Shown here: piece by piece, positions 1 to 6,292 of the stretch
Layout: every line of letters begins with the position of its first letter
Numbering within the stretch: position 1 is the stretch's first letter
Origin: Actinomycetota bacterium
GTDB lineage: Bacteria > Actinomycetota > Thermoleophilia > Gaiellales > Gaiellaceae
Direction: 5' to 3'
Assembly (NCBI GenBank): GCA_013698195.1
Contig: JACCVK010000167.1
Span: forward strand, 1-10,480
Length of the DNA: 10,480 nt
Position numbers and translations under genes: made by a program
The notes under the pieces: model-generated
Databases searched by the model: none
Seen by the model: only the letters and a program-made list of their open reading frames with translations
What the model was told of the DNA's origin: nothing

Positions 1-1
1 C

Positions 2-1282
2 GCCAACGCTCCTTCAGTCGAGCATGTCGTCGTGTGGCGGCGGCTTGGCGGCGCAGTGCCGATGACCCCTCGTCGCGATCACTGGTGGGACAAGCTCGTC
101 GCGGAGGCTCCGGGCACCCTGCCTCCAGCCGAGCTCGAGAGCGAGGCGCCGTATCTCCTCGCGTACACGTCCGGAACGACCGGGCGCCCCAAGGGCGCCC
201 TCCACGTGCAGGGATCGTTCTTGCTCTCGATCGCTCGCGAGGCTGCCTACCAAGCCGACCTCCGGACGGGAGACCGCGTGCTCTTCGCGACGGACATGGG
301 TTGGATCATGGGGCCCTGGACGGTCGTGGGAGCGGGCGCAGTCGGGGCGACGGTCGTCTTCATGGAGGGCGCGCCCGACTGGCCTGCCGATCGCATCTGG
401 AGCCTCGTCGAGTCCGAGCAGGTGACGATGCTAGGAGTGTCGCCGACACTCGTCCGAGCGCTCATCCCGAAGGGCGTCCCCGAAGCCGACCTCACCTCGC
501 TGCGAGCGGTGACGACGACGGGGGAGCCGTGGAACCGCGGACCGTACGACTGGCTCGACGAGCACGTGTGCGGAAGCGGAAGGATCCCGATCGTCAACAT
601 CTCCGGCGGTACAGAGGTCGGCGCATGCTTCCTTTCGGTGAGCCTGATGGCACCCGCGAAACCATGCTCGCTCGGATTCCCCGCGCTCGGACAGGACATG
701 GACGTCTTCGACGAGGGGGGAAAACCGCTCCGCGGCGAGGTCGGGGAGCTCGTCTGCAAGCGGCCGTGGCCGGGGATGACGCGCGGCATCTGGCGAGATG
801 CGGAGCGCTACCTGGAGACCTACTGGCGCCGCTTCCCGGGTGTCTGGACGCATGGAGATTGGGCTTCGATCGACGAGGACGGGTACTGGTTCCTGCACGG
901 ACGCTCCGACGACACGCTCAACATCGCCGGCAAGCGCATCGGCCCGGCGGAGCTCGAGTCTGCGGCGGTGAATCACCCGGCCGTGGCGGAAGCGGCGGCG
1001 ATCGGCGTCCCACACGAAGTGAAGGGCGAGGTCGTATGGCTTTTCTGCGTTCCCCGCGACGGTGAGGCCCCGACCGCGGACGAGGTCGCGGATGCGGTCA
1101 TCGCCGAGCTCGGCAAGGCGTTCAAGCCCGAGCGCGTCGTCTTCGTCTCGGCGCTGCCGAGGACGCGTAGCGCCAAGATCGTGCGTCGCGCCGTACGTGC
1201 GAAGGCACTCGGGCAAGATCCTGGCGACATCTCGACGCTCGAAAACCCCGAGATACTGGAGGAGATCGCACATGCCGTCTGA
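2..1282 (+). CDS. AMP-forming acyl-CoA synthetase, acetyl-CoA-synthetase-like (5' end outside window)
   Basis: Adenylate-forming ligase that activates a carboxylic acid with ATP and transfers it to CoA in the cytoplasm. The frame is open to the window edge: bases 2-31 read as A-N-A-P-S-V-E-H-V-V in frame, so the GTG/ATG-like positions near base 32 are internal and about the first third of a typical Acs is missing. Visible motifs, numbered from base 32: P-loop YTSGTTGRPKG (45-55), SGGTEVG (191-197), the Acs-like KRPWPGM (243-249), HGDWASIDEDGYW (274-286), the hinge GRSDDTLNIAGKR (290-302) and the C-terminal RTRSAKIVRR with the presumed catalytic Lys 382. KRPWPGM and the ERYLETYW stretch resemble acetyl/propionyl-CoA synthetases rather than fatty-acid ligases. 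Exact substrate unknown. One oddity is Ala instead of Gly before the catalytic Lys. The end overlaps the next gene by 11 bp, so the two are probably co-translated. Confidence 0.93.
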   Translation, partial: ANAPSVEHVVVWRRLGGAVPMTPRRDHWWDKLVAEAPGTLPPAELESEAPYLLAYTSGTTGRPKGALHVQGSFLLSIAREAAYQADLRTGDRVLFATDMGWIMGPWTVVGAGAVGATVVFMEGAPDWPADRIWSLVESEQVTMLGVSPTLVRALIPKGVPEADLTSLRAVTTTGEPWNRGPYDWLDEHVCGSGRIPIVNISGGTEVGACFLSVSLMAPAKPCSLGFPALGQDMDVFDEGGKPLRGEVGELVCKRPWPGMTRGIWRDAERYLETYWRRFPGVWTHGDWASIDEDGYWFLHGRSDDTLNIAGKRIGPAELESAAVNHPAVAEAAAIGVPHEVKGEVVWLFCVPRDGEAPTADEVADAVIAELGKAFKPERVVFVSALPRTRSAKIVRRAVRAKALGQDPGDISTLENPEILEEIAHAV

Positions 1283-2024
1283 CGCGTTGGAGGGTGTCGC
1301 GCTCGTCACCGGTGGCGGACGCGGAATCGGAGCCGGAATCGCACGTGAGCTGGCCTCCGCGGGAATGCGAGTCGCGGTGACGGCGCGGTCGACCGACCAA
1401 GTCGAGGCTGTCGCGGACGAGATCGGCGGGATCGGTCTCGTCGGCGATGTCACGAAGCCCGAGGATGTCGGCCGCTGGGTCGCAGAGGCCGGCGACATCG
1501 ACCTGCTCGTCGCGAACGCCGGCATCGGAGTGTGGGAAGAAACGGCGTGGGAAATCGCGATCGACGACTGGTGGCGCGTTCTCGAGGTGAACGTACTCGG
1601 CGTCCATCTCTCCTGCTCCGCGGTGATCCCCGGCATGCTCGAGCGAGGTCGCGGTCGGATCGTCATCACCGGGAGCGGCGCGTCGTACCTTCCGGGCTCG
1701 ACGTCCACGGCATACACGGCGAGCAAGGCGGCTGCCTGCCGCTACGGCGAGGTGCTTGCGAGGCGGCTCGAGGGCGAGCTCCCCGTTTTTGTCATCAGCC
1801 CCGGCCTCGTACGCACGGAGATGACCGAAGGCAAGTTCCCGGACGACGCGCCCTGGACACCCCCAGAGCTCGCTCCGCAGCTCGTCCGCGTACTGGCATC
1901 CGGTCGCGCCGATGCCCTCGCGGGCCGGTACATCCACGCGGAGCACGACGACATCGAAGACCTGATCGGACGTGCGGACGAGATCGTCGAGAACGACCTG
2001 AACGCGATCCGGCTGCGTCGCTAG
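1272..2024 (+). CDS. SDR family NAD(P)-dependent oxidoreductase
   Basis: Classical short-chain dehydrogenase, 250 aa, the usual length. Rossmann cofactor motif TGGGRGIG (13-20), NAG (82-84), and the tetrad Asn107, Ser135, Tyr148, Lys152 (YTASK, 148-152), followed by the SPGLVRTEM segment (176-184) typical of the family. It should interconvert a hydroxyl and a keto group using NAD(P)(H). Substrate cannot be read from sequence. Start: ATG 1272 is chosen because GGAGGAG (1258-1264) lies 7 nt upstream and the protein then begins just before the Rossmann strand. The frame extends further upstream, but that part is Arg/Ser-rich and overlaps the ligase, so it is noise. The 11-bp overlap with the upstream acyl-CoA ligase suggests one transcript and possibly a shared pathway acting on an acyl-CoA or related carbonyl. 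Confidence 0.93.
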   Translation: MPSDALEGVALVTGGGRGIGAGIARELASAGMRVAVTARSTDQVEAVADEIGGIGLVGDVTKPEDVGRWVAEAGDIDLLVANAGIGVWEETAWEIAIDDWWRVLEVNVLGVHLSCSAVIPGMLERGRGRIVITGSGASYLPGSTSTAYTASKAAACRYGEVLARRLEGELPVFVISPGLVRTEMTEGKFPDDAPWTPPELAPQLVRVLASGRADALAGRYIHAEHDDIEDLIGRADEIVENDLNAIRLRR

Positions 2025-2070
2025 ACGCTGACTGAACGTGCACCTAACCCGGACGGAAAAGCTCGGTCCG

Positions 2071-2082
2071 TACCATCAGCAC
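2071..2082 (+). promoter_or_regulatory. Putative -10 element for a leaderless transcript
   Basis: TACCAT at 2071-2076 fits TANNNT and sits 6 nt before the GTG at 2083, which would place transcription start at or next to the start codon. No purine-rich Shine-Dalgarno sequence lies close to 2083. I see no good -35 hexamer. This element decides between GTG 2083 and the upstream in-frame GTG 2038. Confidence 0.45.
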
Positions 2083-2523
2083 GTGCCGGTCTATATCTGC
2101 CCGAACTGCAAGCGGAGGTCTGTCGACCTCGACGGCTATGAGGGCTTCACCACGCAGGCGGTGCAGTGTCGCACCTGCGGATTCGGCTTCCTCTTCCGCT
2201 TGCTGGAGGACTTCTATCCGGCTCCCGACACCGGTTTCGTGGTGTGTGACCGTGACCGGCACGTGCTTGCCGTCGGCCGCGGCGTCTTCGAGCTCACGGG
2301 ATATCGCGACGACGATCTCATGGGTCGCGAGATCGCAGAGGCTCTCGGGCTCTCCGACGAGACGCCGATCGACGTCGTGCAGGAGTGGGGTGTGCGGAAG
2401 CTCGGCCAGGAGCTCGAGCTGCGAACGCGTGCGGGCATCGCGAAGCCGGTGACGGTGGACTTCTTCCCCGCATACGACGACGACGGAGGATTGCTCGTCG
2501 CATTGACGCCGCGCCAGGCCTAG
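2083..2523 (+). CDS. Zinc-ribbon and PAS domain protein
   Basis: A 146-aa protein with two parts. The N-terminal zinc ribbon has Cys6-x2-Cys9 (ICPNC) and Cys29-x2-Cys32 (CRTC), predicted to bind one zinc. A PAS-like domain spans about residues 48-142, with DTGFVVCDRDRHVLAVGRG leading to FELTGY and MGREI, the typical start of a PAS fold. There is no kinase, GGDEF, HTH or other output domain, so it may be a stand-alone sensor or protein-interaction module; ligand unknown. Start: GTG 2083 puts the zinc ribbon at the N-terminus and has a -10-like box at leaderless distance. GTG 2038 would add 15 residues and is the alternative. Its stop (2521-2523) overlaps that of the convergent hotdog gene. Homologues are, as far as I recall, annotated only as PAS proteins. 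Confidence 0.85.
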   Translation: MPVYICPNCKRRSVDLDGYEGFTTQAVQCRTCGFGFLFRLLEDFYPAPDTGFVVCDRDRHVLAVGRGVFELTGYRDDDLMGREIAEALGLSDETPIDVVQEWGVRKLGQELELRTRAGIAKPVTVDFFPAYDDDGGLLVALTPRQA

Positions 2524-3191
2524 CGCGGCTCGATCCAGATCTGCTTCGCGAGCGCCAGAACCTCGCCGCTCTCCGCGAAGAGAGCGGTTCCGGCAAAGAG
2601 CTTGCGACCGTCCTCGCCAAGGGGCCAGGAGGCGACGACGCAGGTCTCCCCGACCTCGGGCACCCGCGCGACTCGCGCAGTCATGCGTCCGAGGACGAGA
2701 GTACCCCGGCCTTCGGCACCCGACGCGTACGCGCCGGGGCAGTCGATCGCGGCCCACACGATCTCCGGAGCAGACTCGCCGACCTGCCAGGGCGCGGCGT
2801 AGAGCGGGTCACGACCGGCGACGGGGCCGACGTGGAGGCTCAGGCCGTCCCCTTCGGGCCGCTCGCCACAGACGAAGCACTCGCGAAACTCGGGCTCCCA
2901 TTCGCGCGGCTGTCGTTCTCGAGCGGCCTCGGCAGCCTCCACCGAGACCGGATCCGGCGGCTCGAGATCGAGCACAACCGGCCGCGCCTCCGCAACGACT
3001 CCGTCACCGTCGAGGAGGAGCGCGACGTCACCCTCGACGCGCACTTCGAGCGGGCGCTCGAGGGGCGGCGGGAGACGCAGCGTGACCTCGACGGCATCGC
3101 TTCGGATGTACGTCGCGAGCCGCCCGCAGGCGTAGCCGCCGTTCGCCGAGGTGAGCGGCCCGCGAAAGCGACGAGCGAACGACTCGTGCAT
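2520..3191 (-). CDS. Probable double-hotdog acyl-CoA thioesterase-like protein
   Basis: A 223-aa cytoplasmic protein with no signal peptide or membrane segment. The N-terminal half carries GPLTSANGGYACGRLA (11-26), which resembles the start of a hotdog domain of the TesB-like/4HBT type. The middle has CFVCGERPEGDGL (105-117), and the C-terminal half has a second hotdog-like region with WAAIDCPGAYA (146-156) and a beta-rich tail. I infer two fused hotdog repeats acting on an acyl-CoA or similar thioester; catalytic activity is unproven. Start ATG 3191 is preceded on its strand by TAGAGT (3204-3199) with a 7-nt spacer and no clear Shine-Dalgarno, suggesting a leaderless message. It is transcribed divergently from NAD+ synthase and converges with the PAS gene, sharing CTAG. 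No pathway partner is adjacent on the same strand. Confidence 0.8.
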   Translation of the reverse strand: MHESFARRFRGPLTSANGGYACGRLATYIRSDAVEVTLRLPPPLERPLEVRVEGDVALLLDGDGVVAEARPVVLDLEPPDPVSVEAAEAARERQPREWEPEFRECFVCGERPEGDGLSLHVGPVAGRDPLYAAPWQVGESAPEIVWAAIDCPGAYASGAEGRGTLVLGRMTARVARVPEVGETCVVASWPLGEDGRKLFAGTALFAESGEVLALAKQIWIEPR

Positions 3192-3252
3192 CGCCGAGAC
3201 TCTAAATACACTAGTTTCCGACTATGAGTCTAAAACTGCCCCCGGGAGCGGC
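3192..3252. promoter_or_regulatory. Divergent promoter region with inverted repeat
   Basis: This 61-bp gap between the hotdog gene and nadE is distinctly AT-rich in its centre (about 3201-3236). On the minus strand TAGAGT (3204-3199) is a -10 candidate for the hotdog gene. On the plus strand TACACT (3207-3212) and TAGTTT (3212-3217) are -10 candidates for nadE. An inverted repeat AGACTC (3197-3202) / GAGTCT (3226-3231) encloses a smaller one, TAGT (3212-3215) / ACTA (3221-3224), so a shared operator is possible. No convincing -35 hexamers were found. Confidence 0.5.
3243..3247 (+). promoter_or_regulatory. Ribosome binding site of NAD+ synthase
   Basis: GGGAG lies 5 nt before GTG 3253. It supports GTG 3253 as the nadE start over the in-frame ATG at 3151, which would run through the divergent promoter and into the hotdog gene. 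Confidence 0.6.
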
Positions 3253-4965
3253 GTGAGGCTCGCGCTCGCCCAGCTCAACGCCGTTGTCGGCGACCTCGAA
3301 GGCAACCGCGAGAAGATCGTCACGTATCTCCGGCAGGCCCGGGACGAGGGCGCCGATCTGGTTCTCTTCCCCGAGCTCGCCGTCACCGGGTATCCACCCG
3401 AAGACCTGTTGCTGCGGCCGGGGTTCCTGCGCGCAGCGCGCGAGTCGCTGGACAAGATCGCGGCGGAGGCAACCGGCGTCGTCGCGTTCGTGGGCACGCC
3501 GTGGCTCGATCGCGACCTGGCGAACGCATGCGCCGTGTGCGCGGACGGCGAGATCCGCGGCGTCTACCGCAAGCACTTCCTGCCGAACTACGGCGTCTTC
3601 GACGAGCACCGCTACTTCGCGGAGGGGAGGGACCTGCTCCTGGTCCGATTCGAGGACGCGATCGTCGGACCCACTATCTGCGAGGACGTCTGGCAGCCGG
3701 GTCCACCTGCGACCGACCTTGCACTCGGTGGGGCGCAGCTCCTCGTGAACCTCTCCGCGTCCCCCTTCTATGTGGGCAAGGCCGAGGAGCGCGAGGAGAT
3801 GCTCGTCACGCGCGCGCGGGACACGAGCGCCTTCGTCGCCTTCTGCAACCTCGTCGGCGGGCAGGACGAGCTCGTCTTCGACGGGCATTCGGTCGTTCTG
3901 GACGACGCGGGCGAGGTCATCGCGAGGGCTCGGGGCTTCGAGGAGCAGCTACTCGTCGTCGACGTCGAGCCGACCTTCGCGCTCGGTCGACGTCTTCGAG
4001 ACGTGCGCCGGCGCGGACTCGAGCGATCCCGCGAGTCCGTGCCGAGCTTCGAGGTCCTCGACCTCGGCGCACTCCCCGCGCGAGAGCCCGCCGCAGCCCC
4101 GGAGATCGTCGGGTACGCCCCAGAGCTGGAGCAGATGCGGCTCGGGCTTGCGCTCGGTCTCCGCGACTACGTCGTGAAGAACGGGTTCGCGGACGTCGTG
4201 GTCGGCACCTCGGGCGGAATCGACTCGGCAGTGACGGCGGCGCTGTGCGTGGACGCGCTCGGTGCCGACCGGGTGCACTGCGTGTCGATGCCGTCGCGCT
4301 ATTCGTCCGAGGGAACGCGCACCGATGCGAGCGCCCTCGCCGAGAACCTCGGGTGCGACTACGTCGAGATCCGTATCGAAGCAGTCGTCGAGGCCTTGAA
4401 CGACACCCTTCGCGAGCCGACGAGCGGCGGCCCCGCCGGGCTCGCAGCGGAGAATCTTCAGGCCCGCGTGCGAGGGGTGCTGCTCATGGCGCTCTCGAAC
4501 ACGCACGGGTGGCTCGTCGTCTCGACCGGGAACAAGTCCGAGCTCGCGGTCGGCTACTCCACGCTGTACGGCGACATGGTGGGCGGATTCTCGCTGCTGC
4601 AAGACGTCTTCAAGACCGACGTGTTCCGGCTCGCGTGCTATCTGAACGAGCGGGCTGGTCGCGAGCTGGTTCCCGCGTCCACGATCGAGCGCGCACCGAG
4701 CGCGGAGTTGCGCGACGATCAGCGTGACGAGGACTCGATCCCTCCGTACGACGTGCTCGACCCGGTGCTCGAGGCGTACGTGGAGCTCGACCATTCGCGC
4801 GAGGAGCTGCTCGAGGCGTTCGACTCCGAAGTCGTCGAAAGCGTGCTCGCGCTGGTCGACAGCGCGGAGTACAAGCGCCGCCAGGCGCCACCCGGGGTGA
4901 AGCTCCGGCCGAAGGCGTTCGGCCGTGATCGTCGGACCCCGATCACGAACCGCTGGAAGGGCTGA
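3253..4965 (+). CDS. nadE: Glutamine-dependent NAD+ synthase
   Basis: Final step of NAD biosynthesis: ATP-dependent amidation of nicotinic acid adenine dinucleotide to NAD+, using ammonia released from glutamine. The 570-aa protein has both expected parts. The N-terminal nitrilase-type glutaminase has the triad Glu41 (FPELAVTGYPPEDLLL), Lys107 (YRKHFLPNYGVFDE) and Cys143 (GPTICEDVW). The C-terminal synthetase has the ATP pyrophosphatase loop SGGIDS (320-325), STGNKSE (424-430), GYSTLYGDMVGGF (434-446) and the closing RRQAPPGVKLRPKAFGRDRR region. Length fits the compact bacterial form rather than the ~680-aa mycobacterial form. Start GTG 3253 gives an N-terminus beginning directly with the nitrilase strand (VRLALAQLNAVVGD) and has GGGAG 5 nt upstream. 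The gene appears complete and monocistronic, divergent from the hotdog gene; 69 bp separate it from arsR. Confidence 0.97.
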   Translation: MRLALAQLNAVVGDLEGNREKIVTYLRQARDEGADLVLFPELAVTGYPPEDLLLRPGFLRAARESLDKIAAEATGVVAFVGTPWLDRDLANACAVCADGEIRGVYRKHFLPNYGVFDEHRYFAEGRDLLLVRFEDAIVGPTICEDVWQPGPPATDLALGGAQLLVNLSASPFYVGKAEEREEMLVTRARDTSAFVAFCNLVGGQDELVFDGHSVVLDDAGEVIARARGFEEQLLVVDVEPTFALGRRLRDVRRRGLERSRESVPSFEVLDLGALPAREPAAAPEIVGYAPELEQMRLGLALGLRDYVVKNGFADVVVGTSGGIDSAVTAALCVDALGADRVHCVSMPSRYSSEGTRTDASALAENLGCDYVEIRIEAVVEALNDTLREPTSGGPAGLAAENLQARVRGVLLMALSNTHGWLVVSTGNKSELAVGYSTLYGDMVGGFSLLQDVFKTDVFRLACYLNERAGRELVPASTIERAPSAELRDDQRDEDSIPPYDVLDPVLEAYVELDHSREELLEAFDSEVVESVLALVDSAEYKRRQAPPGVKLRPKAFGRDRRTPITNRWKG

Positions 4966-4998
4966 ATCCACCGTCTCAATGCGAGCTCAGCGGAGGTA

Positions 4999-5036
4999 TT
5001 GACAGCTCCAATCGTAAGTTGTAACTTACGGTAAGT
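4999..5036 (+). promoter_or_regulatory. arsR promoter with overlapping operator (three half-sites)
   Basis: TTGACA (4999-5004), a 17-nt spacer and TAACTT (5022-5027) make a near-consensus housekeeping promoter. Its -10 lies 7 nt before the GTG start at 5035, implying a leaderless transcript. Overlaid on it is a perfect inverted repeat, CGTAAGTT (5013-5020), GT, AACTTACG (5023-5030). The right arm pairs again with a third copy, ACTTAC (5024-5029), G, GTAAGT (5031-5036), which runs into the start codon. A repressor bound here would cover the -10 and transcription start. The likely ligand is the ArsR-type protein encoded immediately downstream. Confidence 0.85.
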
Positions 5037-5358
5037 GGAGACTAACGGACATCCACTCGATGCGCTCGGCGATCCGACCCGCCGGCAGGTCTTCGAGCTG
5101 CTGCGCAGCGGCCCAAGGTCGGTCGGCGACCTGGCGGCCGACGTTCCGGTGAGCCGTCCCGCGGTCTCCCAGCACCTCCGCGTTCTCGAAGACGCGGGCC
5201 TCGTGACGCATCGGCGGAACGGGACGAGAAACCTGTACGAGCTTGACGGCGCGGGCGTGGCAGAGCTGCGCTCGTGGGTCGACGACTTCTGGAACGACGC
5301 TCTCGCCCGCTTCACGGTGGTCGTCGAGGAACAAGCAAAGAAGAGAGGAGCACCATGA
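5035..5358 (+). CDS. ArsR-family winged-helix transcriptional repressor
   Basis: A 107-aa DNA-binding protein with a winged helix-turn-helix over about residues 8-72: LDALGDPTRRQVFELL (helix 1), VGDLAADVPVSRPAVSQHLRV with the recognition helix near 40-52, then the wing HRRNGTRNLYEL. A C-terminal helix (about 75-100) probably dimerises. It contains no cysteine at all, so it cannot use the classical ArsR/SmtB thiolate metal site and is more like the SdpR/YczG-type regulators often paired with AHSA1 proteins. Start GTG 5035 lies 7 nt after the -10 box with no Shine-Dalgarno, consistent with leaderless translation. The palindrome in its own promoter suggests autoregulation. Its stop overlaps the next start as ATGA, so the two genes are translationally coupled. 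The inducing signal is unknown. Confidence 0.95.
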   Translation: METNGHPLDALGDPTRRQVFELLRSGPRSVGDLAADVPVSRPAVSQHLRVLEDAGLVTHRRNGTRNLYELDGAGVAELRSWVDDFWNDALARFTVVVEEQAKKRGAP

Positions 5359-5816
5359 ACAAGACGCTCGTGATCGAAGCTGTCCGCAAGACCGTCACGG
5401 TCGACTGCTCGCTCGAAGAGGCATTCCGCGTCTTCACGGCCGAGGCGCAGAGCTGGTGGCCGACCGACACGCACTCGATCCACGGCAGCGACCTGCGCCA
5501 GGTCGTGTTCGAGGAACACGAAGGCGGCGAGCTGTACGAGATCTCGACCGACGGCGAGAAGGGACATTGGGCGACCGTCCTCGCCTGGGATCCTCCCAAT
5601 CGTCTCGTCCTCGCCTGGAACATCCTCGAGCGCGATTCCGCGACGACGGAGGTCGAGGTTCGCTTTTTCCCCGAGAGCGACGGAACGCGGGTCGAGCTCG
5701 AGCATCGAGGCTGGGACTCGGTCGCGGAGGACACCGCCGAGAAGCGCGGCTCATACGACACCGGCTGGAGTCAGGTGCTCGGGCAGTACGAGTCGCGGGT
5801 CGCCGAACCCTCCTAG
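5355..5816 (+). CDS. SRPBCC / AHSA1-domain protein
   Basis: A 153-aa cytoplasmic protein of the START-like helix-grip superfamily (AHSA1, COG3832 type). It opens with IEAVRKTVTVDCSLEEAFRVFT (8-28), where the first strand and helix of the fold lie, followed by the Trp-rich WWPTDTHSIHG (34-44), and ends with WSQVLGQYES (138-147) in the long C-terminal helix that closes the ligand cavity. Family members bind hydrophobic ligands or act as stress-related or ligand-modifying proteins; no catalytic set is evident here. Start ATG 5355 overlaps the arsR stop (ATGA), with AGAGGAG (5344-5350) 4 nt upstream. ArsR-AHSA1 pairs are a recurring arrangement in Actinomycetota, so this gene is probably the main target of the repressor. 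The stop shares CTAG with the convergent NUDIX gene. Confidence 0.92.
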   Translation: MNKTLVIEAVRKTVTVDCSLEEAFRVFTAEAQSWWPTDTHSIHGSDLRQVVFEEHEGGELYEISTDGEKGHWATVLAWDPPNRLVLAWNILERDSATTEVEVRFFPESDGTRVELEHRGWDSVAEDTAEKRGSYDTGWSQVLGQYESRVAEPS

Positions 5817-6292
5817 AGCCCGACGTCGAGAGGATCGGTGTACGGGCCGTCATGGACTAGTGCTCGGACGAGCTCGGGAAGGCGGCGGGGCGCGAACGGG
5901 GTTGTCGCCGCCTCCAGCTCGTCGAGCGTCCACCAGCGGATCTCGCCCATCGCTTCTGCCCGAAGCTCCTCCCAGGTCAGCCGGGGTGCCGGTTCGAATG
6001 CCGGCACGCGAACGAGGTAGAAGCGCTCGCTCTGACCGTCCCAGCGGCCGCCCAGGAGCGGAACGTGATGCGTCCGCGTCCACAGAAGCTGACCAAGCTC
6101 GAAGTCCTCGAGGCCCAATTCCTCGCTGAGCTCGCGCCGGAGAGCGTCCTCGTCGCTCTCCCCGTCGTCGATTCCGCCGCCGGGAGTGGCCCACACCGTT
6201 CGGTCGCCGAAGTCGAAGCGCACGAGCAGGATTCGGTCCTCGGGGTCGAGGATGACCGCTCGCGTCGCCGGACGAATTCGGAGCTCACGCAC
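5813..6292 (-). CDS. NUDIX hydrolase
   Basis: A 159-aa hydrolase of nucleoside diphosphate-linked compounds. The Nudix box G-x5-E-x7-REUxEExGU is complete at 39-61: Gly39, Glu45, then RELSEELGL at 53-61, giving the magnesium-binding glutamates. The preceding RAVILDPEDRILLVRF and VWATPGGG are typical. Substrate not determinable. Sanitation of damaged nucleotides or hydrolysis of a nucleotide sugar are both possible, and the tail WTLDELEA (about 130-137) is common in general housekeeping Nudix proteins. Start: GTG 6292 is chosen because GGGAG (6304-6300 on this strand) lies 7 nt upstream. The in-frame ATG at 6466 would add 58 Arg/Ser-rich residues lying wholly inside the glycosylase gene. The 8-bp overlap with the glycosylase gene upstream suggests coupling. 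The stop overlaps that of the AHSA1 gene. Confidence 0.95.
   Translation of the reverse strand: MRELRIRPATRAVILDPEDRILLVRFDFGDRTVWATPGGGIDDGESDEDALRRELSEELGLEDFELGQLLWTRTHHVPLLGGRWDGQSERFYLVRVPAFEPAPRLTWEELRAEAMGEIRWWTLDELEAATTPFAPRRLPELVRALVHDGPYTDPLDVGL

Noticed and set aside
431..1726. Long minus-strand open frame of 431 codons across the ligase and SDR genes
   Set aside because: It is antisense to two genes with complete family motifs, its translation has no recognisable domain, and long shadow frames are expected at this GC content.
2385..3227. 280-codon plus-strand frame opposite the hotdog gene
   Set aside because: The minus-strand frame shows conserved hotdog-type motifs and a promoter, whereas this one does not resemble any family and overlaps the PAS gene.
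3501..4727. 408-codon plus-strand frame inside nadE
   Set aside because: The translation is dominated by Arg, Ala and Gly without domain structure, and it lies out of frame within the well-supported NAD+ synthase.
3949..4971. 340-codon minus-strand frame opposite nadE
   Set aside because: Shadow of nadE with no family resemblance and no start signal.
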